Positions 1-9,266 are shown, counted from the stretch's first letter. The stretch is 64,000 nucleotides of DNA from Methylocystis echinoides (GCF_027923385.1 NZ_BSEC01000001.1:2616501-2680500); one strand, 5' to 3'. The notes: generated from the sequence alone by a model not told the origin. A program made the numbers and translations.

Positions 1-3
1 CAA

Positions 4-98
4 CCCTCGCCCGCTTCGCGGGAGAGGAGGCAGAACGGCGCCCTCACAACGAATGCTGCTCACGAGCATCCCCTCTCCCACGAAGCGGGGGAAGGTCA
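4..98. repeat. Pair of hairpin-forming intergenic repeats
   Basis: Two related short units sit at about 4-29 and 70-98. Both carry a CCTCTCCC-like edge and a CGAAGCGGG core; the first holds the palindrome CCCGCTTCGCGGG. They look like the dispersed intergenic palindromic repeats common in GC-rich proteobacteria. The remaining bases up to the first gene show no coding signal. Confidence 0.35.
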
Positions 99-134
99 GG
101 GAGCGGGGCCGGCGAGACTGACCAACGCCTCCGG

Positions 135-1337
135 CTACCGCGTCGCCTCTAACAAATCGCCGACCTGTCCCATTTCGCCAATCACCGACTCATTTTCTTC
201 CAGCAGAACAACGTCGGCCCCCTCCAGCGCCTTTCTGAAATTCGCGGCGCTCACCATTCCCGGCGCAGTCTCCTGATCGAACGCCTCGCGGCTTTCCACA
301 ATATGCCGGCCACGTCCGAAAACGCCCGGATCATGCCGCACATAATGCCAGAAATCGGCGACCGGCCGGCACGGCGTTTCGATCAGATTAATGAGAACCT
401 CGACCGTGAAACTGCCGCCTGCGGCGAAGATCATGGGCCGTCGCTCACAGGCGCGGGCGTTGTTGCCGATGATCTCCGCCGTAGGATAATGGCGATCCTG
501 CCAGAGCAGATTCATCAGCCGGAGTAGGTCGATGTCGGTGCCCTGCGCCTCGGCGCGCGGACGCCAGTCGAAGTCATATTCCGGCAGCGCGGACGGTCCG
601 CCGGCGTTGAGCCGATGCGTCAGTTCGCGCGCGGCGAGCGCGGCGCCGAGGTAGTTCCAATGCGTGCCGCCGCGTGGAAACAGGCGGATCGGATAGTCGG
701 CGGCCTTCTGCGTCATGAGCGTCGCGCCGTCCACATAGGCGACGCCATGCGCGTCGAGCGCCGCGCGCCAGGGCGCGAGCTTGTCCGATTGCAGCGCGCG
801 CGCCGGGCACGCGACCTGAGACGGCAGCAGATCGCTGTTGCGCGCGGCCTTCGAGGGCGAGATCAGATAGACGAAACCCTTGCCCTTCGCAGCAACGGCT
901 TCCTGAATGGCGCGCAGCCGCGTCGCCCACGCCTCGACAGCCGCAAGGTCCGGCGCCGCGCCGCGCGCGCAGAATTCGCTCACATAGGACTTCTCGAACA
1001 GCGTCCGCTCGCGTCCGACCAGAAGATCCGGCGCGCCCGAGACGCCGAAGAGCGAATACAGAAACTGGTTGCGAATGCGCACCGAGATCGGAAACACGGG
1101 CTGCATCATTCCCATGCGCGCGGAAACGATCTTCTGCGTTTCGCCCGAGAGAAACGCGTCGAGCGACCATTGCGGCGGCGCCGGCGCGGTGACGCCCCAG
1201 AGCTGCTCGGCGCTGCGGATGCGCAGCTTCGGCCAGTCGGCGCCGACCGCCGCGTTCCAGAGATTGACGAGCAGCATCACGCCGAGAAGGCCGGCGCAGC
1301 CAAGGATGGGAAGGCTCTGGAGAAGGCGCCCGCGCAT
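135..1337 (-). CDS. AlgJ/AlgX-like SGNH-type polysaccharide O-acetylation protein
   Basis: Predicted 400-residue exported protein of the AlgJ/AlgX/DltD-like SGNH family, which moves or handles acetyl groups on exported polysaccharide. An N-terminal hydrophobic helix (about residues 8-30) should anchor it with the bulk in the periplasm. The GTHWN motif at residues 224-228 matches the His-containing catalytic block of this family. It starts 3 bases after the stop of the upstream MBOAT acyltransferase gene, so the two form a translationally coupled operon of the AlgI-AlgJ kind. The modified polymer cannot be told from the sequence, because no glycosyltransferase genes are in view. Confidence 0.8.
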   Translation of the reverse strand: MRGRLLQSLPILGCAGLLGVMLLVNLWNAAVGADWPKLRIRSAEQLWGVTAPAPPQWSLDAFLSGETQKIVSARMGMMQPVFPISVRIRNQFLYSLFGVSGAPDLLVGRERTLFEKSYVSEFCARGAAPDLAAVEAWATRLRAIQEAVAAKGKGFVYLISPSKAARNSDLLPSQVACPARALQSDKLAPWRAALDAHGVAYVDGATLMTQKAADYPIRLFPRGGTHWNYLGAALAARELTHRLNAGGPSALPEYDFDWRPRAEAQGTDIDLLRLMNLLWQDRHYPTAEIIGNNARACERRPMIFAAGGSFTVEVLINLIETPCRPVADFWHYVRHDPGVFGRGRHIVESREAFDQETAPGMVSAANFRKALEGADVVLLEENESVIGEMGQVGDLLEATR

Positions 1338-1340
1338 GAT

Positions 1341-2762
1341 CTAGAACCGGAAATAGATGAAAGGCTTGAAAGGCTCGGCGAGACCTTTCGCCAGCGCCGC
1401 GAGGAAGAGCGCCGCCAGCAGGCTGTTTGCAAGCAAGGCGTGACGGCGCCCGAGCGCCATCCAGTCGATGCCGTGCGAGACGACGACGCGTTGCAGCAGG
1501 CAGATCGCCATGGCGGCGAGCGCCACCATCGTCTGCGTCGGCGCAATGTCGACAGGCGCCGCGCCAACCACCCATGGCCGCGCCATGAGCGACAGGAAAG
1601 CGCCCGCCTGCGTCAGCGTGGCGGCGCGGAACACCGTCCAGCCGATCATCACGACGAGCATCGTGACGAGATTGGCGAGCCAGTCCGGCAGCCGCTTCAG
1701 GCGATCGAGCAGAAACAGACGGTCCAGCACGAGGAAGACGCCGTTATAGGCGCCCCAGAAAATATAGGGCCAGGCGGCGCCGTGCCAGACGCCGGAGGCG
1801 AGGAAGCAGATCCACAGATTGAGATAGGTGCGCGCCTCGCCGAGCCGGTTTCCGCCCAGCGGAAAATACAGATATTCGCGAATCCAGCCGGTCAGCGACA
1901 TGTGCCAGCGCCGCCAGAAATCGGTGATGCTGGTGGCGATGTAGGGCATGTCGAAATTTTCGAGCAGCCGGAAGCCGAACATGCGCGCAAGGCCGATGGC
2001 CATGTCGGAATAGCCGGAGAAATCGAAATAGATCTGCAGCGTGAAGAAGGCCACGCCGGCCCAGGCGTCAGCGAAACCAAGCGTCGCGGCGTCGCGCGCG
2101 AAAATCATGTCGGCGCCGCCGGCCATCACATCGGCGATCAGAAGCTTTTTCACGACGCCCAGCATGAAGCGCGAGAAGCCCTGCACGAAATCGTTGAAAT
2201 CGGCGTGCGGACAGGTTTCAAGCTGTCCGGCAATGTCGTGATATTTGATGATCGGCCCGGCGAGGAGCTTGGGGAAGAAGAAGACGTAAAGCCCGTACAG
2301 CAGCGGCCCGCGCGCCGGCGCGGTGACGCCGCGCCAGACGTCGACGAGATAGGTGATCTTCTCGAAGACGATGAAACTCACGCCGATGGGCAGCGCAATC
2401 TCGGGGATGTGTATGCCGGGCAGCGTCGCGGCCTTCAGCAGCGCGTCGAGATTGATCGCGAGGAAGCCGGTGTATTTGTAATAGACGAGGATCGCCAGAT
2501 TGGCGCCGACGCCCAGCGCGAGCCATCGCCGCGCGCCGTCTCCGCCCTCGCGTTCAGCGGCCACCTTGCGCGCAACGAGCAGGTCGAGCGCGACAGAGGC
2601 GAAGACGACCAAGATGAAGACCGGCTCGCTCCAGCCGTAGAAGACGAGGCTCGCGAGCAGCAGGATGATGGCGCGCGGGCGCCGATGCGCGCCGAAGAAG
2701 AGATAAAGCAGATAAACCGCCGGCGCGAAGACGAACAGGAACAGCGGCTCGTAGAAAAGCAT
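1341..2762 (-). CDS. MBOAT family membrane O-acyltransferase (AlgI-like)
   Basis: A 473-residue polytopic inner-membrane protein with about ten or more hydrophobic segments. The MBOAT signatures are present: FWRRWHMSLT with His287 and the SGVWHG block with the presumed catalytic His327. AlgI-type MBOAT proteins carry acetyl groups across the membrane and pass them to a periplasmic partner for polysaccharide O-acetylation. The next gene in the operon encodes that kind of SGNH partner, which supports the role. Length is normal for the family. The substrate is unknown; cell-surface or exopolysaccharide is the natural inference. Confidence 0.88.
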   Translation of the reverse strand: MLFYEPLFLFVFAPAVYLLYLFFGAHRRPRAIILLLASLVFYGWSEPVFILVVFASVALDLLVARKVAAEREGGDGARRWLALGVGANLAILVYYKYTGFLAINLDALLKAATLPGIHIPEIALPIGVSFIVFEKITYLVDVWRGVTAPARGPLLYGLYVFFFPKLLAGPIIKYHDIAGQLETCPHADFNDFVQGFSRFMLGVVKKLLIADVMAGGADMIFARDAATLGFADAWAGVAFFTLQIYFDFSGYSDMAIGLARMFGFRLLENFDMPYIATSITDFWRRWHMSLTGWIREYLYFPLGGNRLGEARTYLNLWICFLASGVWHGAAWPYIFWGAYNGVFLVLDRLFLLDRLKRLPDWLANLVTMLVVMIGWTVFRAATLTQAGAFLSLMARPWVVGAAPVDIAPTQTMVALAAMAICLLQRVVVSHGIDWMALGRRHALLANSLLAALFLAALAKGLAEPFKPFIYFRF

Positions 2763-2843
2763 TGATGCGCCAGTATTTCGCGAACCCGTATCGCCCTTTT
2801 CCGCCTTCTACCAAGGCGGGCGCGGCGCAGCAAGGTTTGGGGT

Positions 2844-3236
2844 TCAGACGCCCAGCAACTCGACGCCGTCGAGACGCGCAAATTTCCGGTCGAATGTGAC
2901 GGTCCTTTGGCAATGCCGGGCGCGGCCGATCTCGTGAATAATGGCGTCGGACAGGTCTGCGCTGTCGTGACGAAGCGCGGCTTTTACGGCCACAGCGTTC
3001 TCGACCACGATCTGACGTGACGACAGCAGCCCCTCGACAATCGTGACGAGGCCCACTCGGTCCAACCCGTAGCACCCTTCGAGCACCCAGAGGATTTCGC
3101 ACAGCACGACCGCCGACAGAAAACCCGGGCGACGCGGCGAGAGTTCGACCTCGATGAAACGGGTCGCCATCTCCGCCTGCCGGGCGTCGTCCTGCGTCAG
3201 GTAGCGAACGAGAACATTTGTATCGAGGGCGATCAC
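2844..3236 (-). CDS. vapC: PIN-domain toxin, VapC family
   Basis: A 130-residue PIN-domain protein beginning MIALDTNVLVRYLTQDD, the typical VapC N-terminus with the first catalytic Asp. Further acidic residues follow, including ADLSDAIIH and a final TFDRKFARL block. VapC toxins are Mg2+-dependent RNases that cut tRNA or rRNA. Its ATG overlaps the stop of the upstream antitoxin gene by four bases (ATGA), the usual toxin-antitoxin arrangement. Length is standard, and nothing suggests inactivation. Confidence 0.85.
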   Translation of the reverse strand: MIALDTNVLVRYLTQDDARQAEMATRFIEVELSPRRPGFLSAVVLCEILWVLEGCYGLDRVGLVTIVEGLLSSRQIVVENAVAVKAALRHDSADLSDAIIHEIGRARHCQRTVTFDRKFARLDGVELLGV

Positions 3237-3472
3237 CGCCTGCCTGCCCGCGCGCGGATCGCAGCGTCCATTTCCGACAGAGACACGGGCTTCGCGGGCG
3301 CGGGGACAGCGCCCTTGAGCGCCCGTATGTCGCCGACCTCATGCCGGATGATAAACGCCCCTTCTCCGGCAGGCTCGAAGGTGATCGCGTCGCCGCTGTC
3401 GAGCCCGAGCGCCCGGCGCACCTCGGCGGGCAACGTAATCTGGCCCTTGCTCGTCACTGTGGCCCTGCTCAT
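3233..3472 (-). CDS. vapB: AbrB/SpoVT-type antitoxin, VapB family
   Basis: Small swapped-hairpin AbrB-type DNA-binding protein with the signature TVTSKGQITLPAEVRRALGL. The C-terminal tail should wrap and inhibit the VapC toxin. I start it at the inner methionine (3472) because GGAGG lies about six bases upstream. An outer ATG at 3484 is possible, but its AAGGAG is only two bases away. A palindrome at 3489-3505 lies over the upstream region and is a good candidate for autoregulation by the VapBC complex. It is co-transcribed with vapC. Confidence 0.83.
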   Translation of the reverse strand: MSRATVTSKGQITLPAEVRRALGLDSGDAITFEPAGEGAFIIRHEVGDIRALKGAVPAPAKPVSLSEMDAAIRARAGRR

Positions 3473-3488
3473 GCCATCCTCCATTGCT

Positions 3489-3505
3489 CCTTACCTACCG
3501 TAAGG
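3489..3505. promoter_or_regulatory. Candidate VapBC operator
   Basis: Inverted repeat CCTTAC-CTACC-GTAAGG placed just upstream of vapB, overlapping the AAGGAG next to the outer possible start. Toxin-antitoxin complexes usually repress their own promoter through such palindromes; binding here is inferred. Confidence 0.45.
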
Positions 3506-3581
3506 AACGACCTGCGACAAGACCGCGGCTTTCGCCTCCCGTCTTGCGCACCGCCCCCGCAGCCCCTATCACCTGAGCCCC

Positions 3582-4844
3582 ATGGCCGACGATTTTTCCC
3601 CCAGATCCGACTTCCTCCGCGTGCTCATGGCGCGCGGCTTCGTGCATCAATGCTCGGACTTCGCCGGGCTCGACGAGAAGGCGCTCGCGGGCGGGCTCGC
3701 CGCCTATATCGGCTTCGACTGCACCGCCGCCTCGTTGCATGTCGGCTCGCTGCTGCCGATCATGATGCTTGCCTGGCTCCAGCGCACCGGCGGCAGGCCG
3801 TTGCCGCTGATGGGCGGCGGCACCACCCGCGTCGGCGATCCCTCCGGCAAGGACGAGAGCCGCCGGCTGCTGACGATCGAGCAGATCGACTCCAACAAGG
3901 CCTCCATCAGGCGCGTCTTCGAGCGCTTCCTGACCTTCGGCGAGGGCCCGACCGACGCGAAGATGCTCGACAACGCCGACTGGCTCGCGGGCCTGAATTA
4001 CATCGAATTCCTGCGCGACGTCGGCCGGCATTTCTCGGTCAACCGCATGCTGACGATGGATTCCGTGAAGCTGCGGCTCGAGCGCGAGCATGAGCTCTCC
4101 TTCATCGAATTCAACTACATGTGCCTTCAGGCCTATGATTTCGTCGAGATCAACCGCCGCCATGGCGCGCTGCTGCAAATGGGCGGGTCCGACCAGTGGG
4201 GCAATATCGTCACCGGCCTCGATCTCGGCCGCCGCATGGGCACGCCGCAACTCTACGCGCTGACCTCCCCGCTGCTGACGACCTCGTCCGGCGCCAAGAT
4301 GGGCAAGACCGCCGCCGGCGCCGTCTGGCTCAACGCCGACATGCTGTCGCCCTATGATTACTGGCAGTACTGGCGCAATACGGAAGACGCCGACGTCGCG
4401 CGCTTCCTGAAGCTCTTCACCTTCCTGCCGCTGGAGGAGATCGCGCGGCTGTCGGCGCTTCAGGGCGCCGAGATCAACGAGGCCAAGAAGACCCTCGCCA
4501 CCGAGGCGACGGCGCTGATCCATGGCCGCGAGGCGGCTGAACAGGCCGCCGAAACCGCCCGCGCCACCTTTGAGGAGGGCGCGCTGGCGCTGTCGCTGCC
4601 GAAGGTTCCCGTCGCGGCCGATGAAATAGCGGCCGGGATCGGCGTGCTGTCGGCCTTCGTGAAGGCGGGGCTCGTCGCCTCGACCGGCGAAGCCCGGCGC
4701 CAGATCAAGGGCGGCGGGCTGCGTCTCAACGACGAGGTCGTCACCGACGAGCGCGGCGTGCTGTCCGAAAAGGATTTCGAAAAGGACGGCGTCGCGAAGC
4801 TTTCGCTCGGCAAGAAGAAGCACGTTCTGCTGGAGCGTCAGTAA
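3582..4844 (+). CDS. tyrS: Tyrosyl-tRNA synthetase
   Basis: A 420-residue class I aminoacyl-tRNA synthetase that charges tRNA-Tyr. The HIGH-type signature is HVGS at residues 53-56 and the KMSKS-type loop is KMGKT at 239-243. The tyrosine-site stretch [11 protein letters not shown] lies between them at about 199-209. The C-terminal 70 residues ([15 protein letters not shown] and after) form an S4-like RNA-binding domain. Length and domain order are those of bacterial TyrRS. A stem-loop follows the stop directly. It is flanked by the vapBC pair and an unrelated minus-strand gene, so it is probably monocistronic. Confidence 0.97.
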   Translation: MADDFSPRSDFLRVLMARGFVHQCSDFAGLDEKALAGGLAAYIGFDCTAASLHVGSLLPIMMLAWLQRTGGRPLPLMGGGTTRVGDPSGKDESRRLLTIEQIDSNKASIRRVFERFLTFGEGPTDAKMLDNADWLAGLNYIEFLRDVGRHFSVNRMLTMDSVKLRLEREHELSFIEFNYMCLQAYDFVEINRRHGALLQMGGSDQWGNIVTGLDLGRRMGTPQLYALTSPLLTTSSGAKMGKTAAGAVWLNADMLSPYDYWQYWRNTEDADVARFLKLFTFLPLEEIARLSALQGAEINEAKKTLATEATALIHGREAAEQAAETARATFEEGALALSLPKVPVAADEIAAGIGVLSAFVKAGLVASTGEARRQIKGGGLRLNDEVVTDERGVLSEKDFEKDGVAKLSLGKKKHVLLERQ

Positions 4845-4845
4845 G

Positions 4846-4865
4846 TCGGGGCGCGAACGCCCCGA
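4846..4865 (+). terminator. Stem-loop after tyrS
   Basis: TCGGGGCG-CGAA-CGCCCCGA forms an 8-bp perfect stem with a tetraloop two bases after the tyrS stop codon, followed by AGTTTC. Only a short T run follows, so it may be a weak intrinsic terminator or a 3' stabiliser. Confidence 0.5.
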
Positions 4866-4895
4866 AGTTTCAATCAGTGAGAAGGCGCGGCGCCG

Positions 4896-5339
4896 CTACA
4901 TTCGTGGCCGCATTTCTTCCGGCGGCTGCGGCGTCACGCCCGAGCGCATCGCCATTTCTGGCAGCATGGCGCGGATCTTCGCCGCGCCCTCGGGTCCGAT
5001 CAGCGCCTCCGCGCGCGTCAAGGTCGCCTCCAGCAATTGCCGGCTCTGCGTTTCGTTGAGTCCGAGATTGGCGAGCTTGCCGATCAGAATGTTGAGATCG
5101 GCGCGGCCATGACCCATGAAGCTGGTCATGCCTTCGATGGCCTGCGTCAGGCCGCCGTCGCCCCTTGCCTGAGCGGCGGTCACCGCTGCGCGGGCGCCCG
5201 GCATTTTGTCGATGAATTCCGCCACGCGTCCTTCGGGAACTTCATCGCGCAGGAACATCAGCACCGCGCCGATGGCGGCTTTTGCGATCGAGGGCTCGAG
5301 CGACGTCGACTGAACGACGCGATCCGTCAACTCTTCCAT
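4896..5339 (-). CDS. Conserved hypothetical protein, helical
   Basis: A 147-residue soluble, largely helical protein; I do not recognise a named family with confidence. It has no signal peptide or membrane segment. The start at 5339 is chosen because AGGAGG lies five bases upstream; a longer in-frame ORF adds nine residues without a good ribosome site. A central block (PGARAAVTAAQARGDGG) and a C-terminal block (GPEGAAKIRAML) resemble small proteins of the DUF2267/DUF2780 kind, but that is only an impression. It lies between tyrS and lysC, downstream of lysC on the same strand with a 72-base gap. Confidence 0.65.
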   Translation of the reverse strand: MEELTDRVVQSTSLEPSIAKAAIGAVLMFLRDEVPEGRVAEFIDKMPGARAAVTAAQARGDGGLTQAIEGMTSFMGHGRADLNILIGKLANLGLNETQSRQLLEATLTRAEALIGPEGAAKIRAMLPEMAMRSGVTPQPPEEMRPRM

Positions 5340-5411
5340 GACATCCTCCTTCAACGGGGATTCCATGGAGGCGGAAATGTCGCGCTTTCTGCCGCCGTCA
5401 AGCCGTCCGTC

Positions 5412-6644
5412 TTACGCCGCGTCGAGCCCGTAGAGCGAATGCAGCGTGCGCACCGCGAGTTCCGTATAGGCCTCGTCGATCAGCACCGAGAATTTGATCT
5501 CCGAGGTGGTGATCGCACGGATGTTCACGCCGCGCTCGGACAGCGCGCGGAAGGCGCGCGCCGCGACGCCGGCGTGGCTGCGCATGCCGATGCCGATGGC
5601 CGACACCTTGGCCACGTCCTTGGCGCCCGCCATGCTGGCGAAGCCGATGTCGTCCTTGATCTTCTCAAGCAGCGCATAGGCGCGCTCGTAATCCGCCGAG
5701 CCGACGGTGAAGGTCATGTCGGTGTTGCCGTCCTCGGAGACGACCTGCACGATCATGTCCACATTGATGCCGGCTTCCGCCAGCGGCATGAACACGGCGG
5801 CGGCCACGCCCGGCTTGTCGGCGACGCGCCGCAGCGTGATCTGCGCTTCATCCCGCGAGAAGGCGATGCCTGTGACGACCTGGGCTTCCACAATATCCTC
5901 CTCGTTGCAGATGAGCGTCCCCTCGCCCGGATTGGCCGGGTCGTCGAAGGAGGAGCGCACGTAGGTGGGCACCTTGTGCACCATGGCCACTTCGACCGAG
6001 CGGACCTGCAAAACCTTGGCGCCGAGCGACGCCATCTCCAGCATTTCCTCGAAGGCGACGCGATCCATGCGACGCGCCTTCGGCACCACGCGCGGATCGG
6101 TCGTATAGACGCCGTCTACGTCCGTGTAGATGTCGCAGCGATCGGCGTGGATCGCCGCCGCCAGCGCCACGGCGCTGGTGTCGGAGCCGCCGCGTCCGAG
6201 CGTGGTGATGCGGCCGCTCTCCTTGTGGACGCCCTGGAAGCCCGCGACCACGGCCACTTCGCCGCGTGAAAAACCGTCGATGATCCCGGCGCCGTCGATC
6301 GACTCGATGCGCGCCGAGCCATGTGTGTCATTGGTGCAGATCGGCGCCTGCCAGCCGAGCCAGGAGCGGGCCGGAACGCCGATCTCCTGAAGGGCGATGG
6401 CGAGAAGGCCCGCCGTCACCTGCTCGCCCGAGGCGACGACAGCGTCATATTCCTTCTGGTCGTAGAGCGGCGCGGCTTCCTTGCACCAGCCAACGAGCTC
6501 ATTGGTCTTGCCCGACATGGCGGAGACCACCACCGCGACCTCGCGGCCGGCGTCGACCTCGCGCTTCACATGGCGCGCCACATTGCGGATGCGCTCGACA
6601 TTGGCGACCGAGGTGCCGCCGAATTTCATGACCAGACGTGACAT
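5412..6644 (-). CDS. lysC: Aspartate kinase
   Basis: A 410-residue aspartokinase, the first step of lysine, methionine, threonine and diaminopimelate synthesis from aspartate. The catalytic domain opens with the KFGGTSVA signature and carries the GRGGSDTSAVALAA nucleotide/substrate loop in the middle. The last 150 residues hold two ACT domains, expected to bind the feedback inhibitors. I start it at MSRLVMKFGGTS (6644) rather than at an upstream methionine that adds 17 atypical residues. Bases just upstream are shared with the divergent ubiG leader, so the two genes probably use back-to-back promoters. Confidence 0.96.
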   Translation of the reverse strand: MSRLVMKFGGTSVANVERIRNVARHVKREVDAGREVAVVVSAMSGKTNELVGWCKEAAPLYDQKEYDAVVASGEQVTAGLLAIALQEIGVPARSWLGWQAPICTNDTHGSARIESIDGAGIIDGFSRGEVAVVAGFQGVHKESGRITTLGRGGSDTSAVALAAAIHADRCDIYTDVDGVYTTDPRVVPKARRMDRVAFEEMLEMASLGAKVLQVRSVEVAMVHKVPTYVRSSFDDPANPGEGTLICNEEDIVEAQVVTGIAFSRDEAQITLRRVADKPGVAAAVFMPLAEAGINVDMIVQVVSEDGNTDMTFTVGSADYERAYALLEKIKDDIGFASMAGAKDVAKVSAIGIGMRSHAGVAARAFRALSERGVNIRAITTSEIKFSVLIDEAYTELAVRTLHSLYGLDAA

Positions 6645-6799
6645 TGGACCGCGTTCGCAGAAGGCGAAGGACGAAAGAGAGACCCTATTCGCCATTCGGG
6701 AAAAGCGGGCGTATATGTGACCGCGCCCGCGCCCCTGTCAACGGCGCAGGCCGCCCTTATCTTTACCGGGCGACGGTTTCGATCCCCAACGAGGTCCAA

Positions 6800-7573
6800 G
6801 TGTCCGAACAGGCGACTCCCCCCCATTCCGCCAGCGTCAATCCCGAGGATGTCGCCCGCTTCAACCGGCTCGGCGAGCTGTGGTGGGACAAACAGGGGAA
6901 AATGGGGATTCTCCACGACATCAACCCCATCCGCGTCACCTATATTCGCGATCATGTCCGCCGCTTCCTGCTCGGCGACCACAGCGCGCTGAACGAGTCG
7001 CCGGAGCGCCCCCTCGACGGCGTGCGCATCGCCGACATCGGCTGCGGCGGCGGCATTCTGAGCGAGTCGCTCGCGGAACTCGGCGCGACGGTCACCGGGA
7101 TCGACCCCGCCCCCAACAACATCGCCGTCGCCAGCCGCCACGCCGAGAAGATGGGCCTCGCCATCGACTACCGGAACATCACCGCCGAGGCGCTGGTCGA
7201 GACCGGCGAACAGTTCGACGCCGTGGCGGCGCTGGAAGTGATCGAGCATGTCGAGGGGCCGAGCGAATTCATCGGCAAGCTGGCCCGGCTCGTGCGGCCC
7301 GGGGGCCTGATCTTCCTCGCCACCATCGACCGGACGATGAAGAGCTATGTTTTTGCGATTCTGGGCGCCGAATATGTGCTCGGCTGGGTGCCCAAGGGCA
7401 CGCATGACCACGATAAATTCATCCGGCCGGACGAACTGTCGGCATGGCTGCGCCGCGCCGGCATGCGGGAGATCGACCGCGCCGGCATGAGCTTCCAGCC
7501 GCTGACCCGGACATGGCGCAAGAGCCACGACACCGACGTCAATTACCTGATGGCGGCCAAAAAGGACGCGTGA
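6800..7573 (+). CDS. ubiG: Ubiquinone biosynthesis O-methyltransferase
   Basis: A 257-residue SAM-dependent methyltransferase carrying out the two O-methylations of ubiquinone synthesis. Motif I is IADIGCGGGILSESLAELGA, followed by the acidic GIDPA loop. The family stretch FNRLGELWWDKQGKMGILHDINP is at the N-terminus, and GTHDHDKFIRPDEL is near the C-terminus. An open frame extends upstream, but GTG at 6800 (VSEQATPPHS) gives a family-like N-terminus with GAGG five bases before it. Divergent from lysC. Ubiquinone is the respiratory quinone expected in a methanotroph. Confidence 0.95.
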   Translation: MSEQATPPHSASVNPEDVARFNRLGELWWDKQGKMGILHDINPIRVTYIRDHVRRFLLGDHSALNESPERPLDGVRIADIGCGGGILSESLAELGATVTGIDPAPNNIAVASRHAEKMGLAIDYRNITAEALVETGEQFDAVAALEVIEHVEGPSEFIGKLARLVRPGGLIFLATIDRTMKSYVFAILGAEYVLGWVPKGTHDHDKFIRPDELSAWLRRAGMREIDRAGMSFQPLTRTWRKSHDTDVNYLMAAKKDA

Positions 7574-7615
7574 ACCGTCTTGTTCGCGTCTGGAGCGGAA
7601 AGTAGAATCAGGCCG

Positions 7616-8341
7616 ATGCTGAACGAATCGACGTCCCCGCTCTTTGCCGCCCGGCGCGCGCGTCGCGTCCTCGGATACGCTTTGTCCGCGGCCCTCTCGG
7701 CCGCCCTGATCGCGGCGCCCGCCGCCGCGCTCGCCAAGGACAAGCCCGCCGCGTCGAAGGACACCGGGAAGGACAAGAAGGACGCCAAGGCCGCCGAGAG
7801 CGCCACGACCGACACGTCGAAGAAGGACAAGAAATCCGGCAAGGCCGACAAGGCCGATTCTGACAAGGCCGACAAGCCCGAGAAAGACGGCGGCAATGGC
7901 AAGCCGGAGCAGCTCGGGACCTATGGCGAGTGGGGCGCCTATCTTGCCCAGAGCGGCAAGGACAAGACCTGCTACGCGCTCGGCCAGCCGAAGGACCGCC
8001 AGCCGAAAGCCAAGCTGAAGGACACGGCCGGCTATATCTTCATCTCCAGCCGTCCGGGCGACGGGGTTCGCAACGAGGTGGCGATCAACCTCGGCTATGC
8101 GACCAAGGACGGCTCCGCCGCCACCGCCGAGATCGATGGAGACGGCTGGGAGCTCATCACCAAGGGCCAGAACGCCTGGGTGAAGGAGCAGTCGAAGGAG
8201 CGGGAGTTCGTCGGCGCGCTGCGCGGCGGCTCGAAGCTTGTCGTCAAGGCCGCGTCCGCCAAGGGCACAGCGACGGTCGACACTTATGCGCTCAAGGGCC
8301 TCTCCGACGCCCTCGCCCGCGTGGCGCAGGAGTGCAAGTAA
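7616..8341 (+). CDS. IalB-like invasion-associated locus B family protein
   Basis: A 241-residue exported protein. An N-terminal hydrophobic stretch (about residues 18-38, ending AAALA) looks like a signal peptide. Next comes a highly charged Lys/Asp/Ala linker of roughly 60 residues, rich in KDKK and KADK repeats. The globular C-terminal domain has the IalB pattern (YGEWGAYLAQSGKDKTCYALGQP, then YIFISSRPGDGVRNEV). IalB-domain proteins are common periplasmic proteins of alphaproteobacteria, and their biochemical role is not settled. The start at 7616 is the first ATG giving a signal peptide. It follows ubiG by 42 bases and may be co-transcribed. Confidence 0.75.
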   Translation: MLNESTSPLFAARRARRVLGYALSAALSAALIAAPAAALAKDKPAASKDTGKDKKDAKAAESATTDTSKKDKKSGKADKADSDKADKPEKDGGNGKPEQLGTYGEWGAYLAQSGKDKTCYALGQPKDRQPKAKLKDTAGYIFISSRPGDGVRNEVAINLGYATKDGSAATAEIDGDGWELITKGQNAWVKEQSKEREFVGALRGGSKLVVKAASAKGTATVDTYALKGLSDALARVAQECK

Positions 8342-9030
8342 GCGCATCGGCGTCGTCGAGCGCGCCGCTCCCGCGCGGTCGTCCACTGCGCGCGAAGCCT
8401 TTTCCCCGATGGACAAGCCCATCCCGCTGAGGTCCGACGGCGGTTTCGACCGCGAGGCGGGACCGGCTGGTCCCGGGGACCTCCAACGGCTGACGCTCGC
8501 GCATCTCCCAGACTGATGGAATCACGCCTGGGCTCGTCTCCTGTTTTGAGGCGCTTTTCGCCGAACCGGCCTCCCCACGTCGACGCAAAGCGCCCTGACG
8601 AACCGCCGCGGCGCGCCGCGCGTCGTCGCCGCCCCCTCCAGCGGGGCCTGGACAGAATAAATTTGGGGCCATTGAGTATAAATTTTATAGGTCCAAGTAA
8701 ATTACCACATTGACGCGCGCCAGTGGTCCTTTCGCGTCACGCCGTCCTCACGCATTTTAGCCCGGTCAACGACGGCTTCCCCCTGTTGCCAAGTTGGCGA
8801 GCGATGGCTGGACCGGCGCGAGGCCATCTGCCGGTTTCGGCCGTCGCTCTCTATCCATTCCGCACGCGCGTCAGCCGCGCCGTCGCGTCGACGGCGGGTC
8901 ATGCGACCACGCGGCCGCGGCGATTGCAGACCAGAGCCGGTCAGATGACCAGCTCTGTGTTTTTGTGCGTCTATACTATTAAAAACTAGCACTATACGCT
9001 ATTTATGCGTCATCATGTCGCATTTTACTA
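8342..9030. other. Long interval without a supported gene
   Basis: About 690 bases in which the only open frames are Arg/Pro-rich shadows. Composition changes sharply: an AT-rich patch at about 8655-8710 (TATAAATTTTATAG-like) and another from 8970 onwards stand out from a very GC-rich background. These patches could be promoter or nucleoid-protein regions; nothing more can be supported. Confidence 0.4.
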
Positions 9031-9059
9031 TTGCAATACATTTCTCCATCGGCTAATAA
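9031..9059 (+). promoter_or_regulatory. Candidate promoter of the 55-residue membrane protein
   Basis: TTGCAA (9031-9036) and TAATAA (9054-9059) are separated by 17 bases in an AT-rich stretch, about 40 bases ahead of the start codon. The -35 is decent and the -10 is only a partial match, so this is tentative. Confidence 0.35.
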
Positions 9060-9098
9060 CAAGGCCTCGTCTCAACTACAATAATGGGAGGGAAAAAC

Positions 9099-9266
9099 AT
9101 GGCTGTTAACGTTCACGGGGCCGGCGAACTCGGCAAAATCCTGCTCTACATCGGCGGTTTCGTTGTCTTCGTCGTCGTGGCTCTGACCTGGGTTCCGGAG
9201 CTGATTTCTCCGGACAGCGCCAACATCACCGGCAACACCGGCTCGACCGCGCGCATGATCCAGTAA
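9099..9266 (+). CDS. Small single-helix membrane protein (55 residues)
   Basis: Short protein with a soluble N-terminus (MAVNVHGAGELGK), one strong transmembrane helix (about residues 14-31) and a 24-residue polar tail rich in Asn, Thr and Ser. The start at 9099 is set by GGGAGGG seven bases upstream; an ATG at 9084 lies inside that ribosome-site region. The gene has its own AT-rich upstream region and a perfect 11-bp hairpin 13 bases after the stop, so it looks like a dedicated, well-expressed monocistronic unit. I do not recognise the family. In a methanotroph, accessory single helices of membrane enzyme complexes are one possibility, but that is inference only. Confidence 0.7.
   Translation: MAVNVHGAGELGKILLYIGGFVVFVVVALTWVPELISPDSANITGNTGSTARMIQ

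Noticed and set aside
615..2765. A 716-codon open frame on the plus strand
   Set aside because: It is antisense to the AlgJ-like and MBOAT genes, and is Arg/Glu/His-rich with no motif. High GC opens such mirror frames.
8292..8672. A 126-codon minus-strand frame after the IalB-like gene
   Set aside because: Its start overlaps AT-rich non-coding DNA, its translation is Arg/Gly/Pro-rich, and it overlaps the end of the plus-strand gene; no ribosome site.
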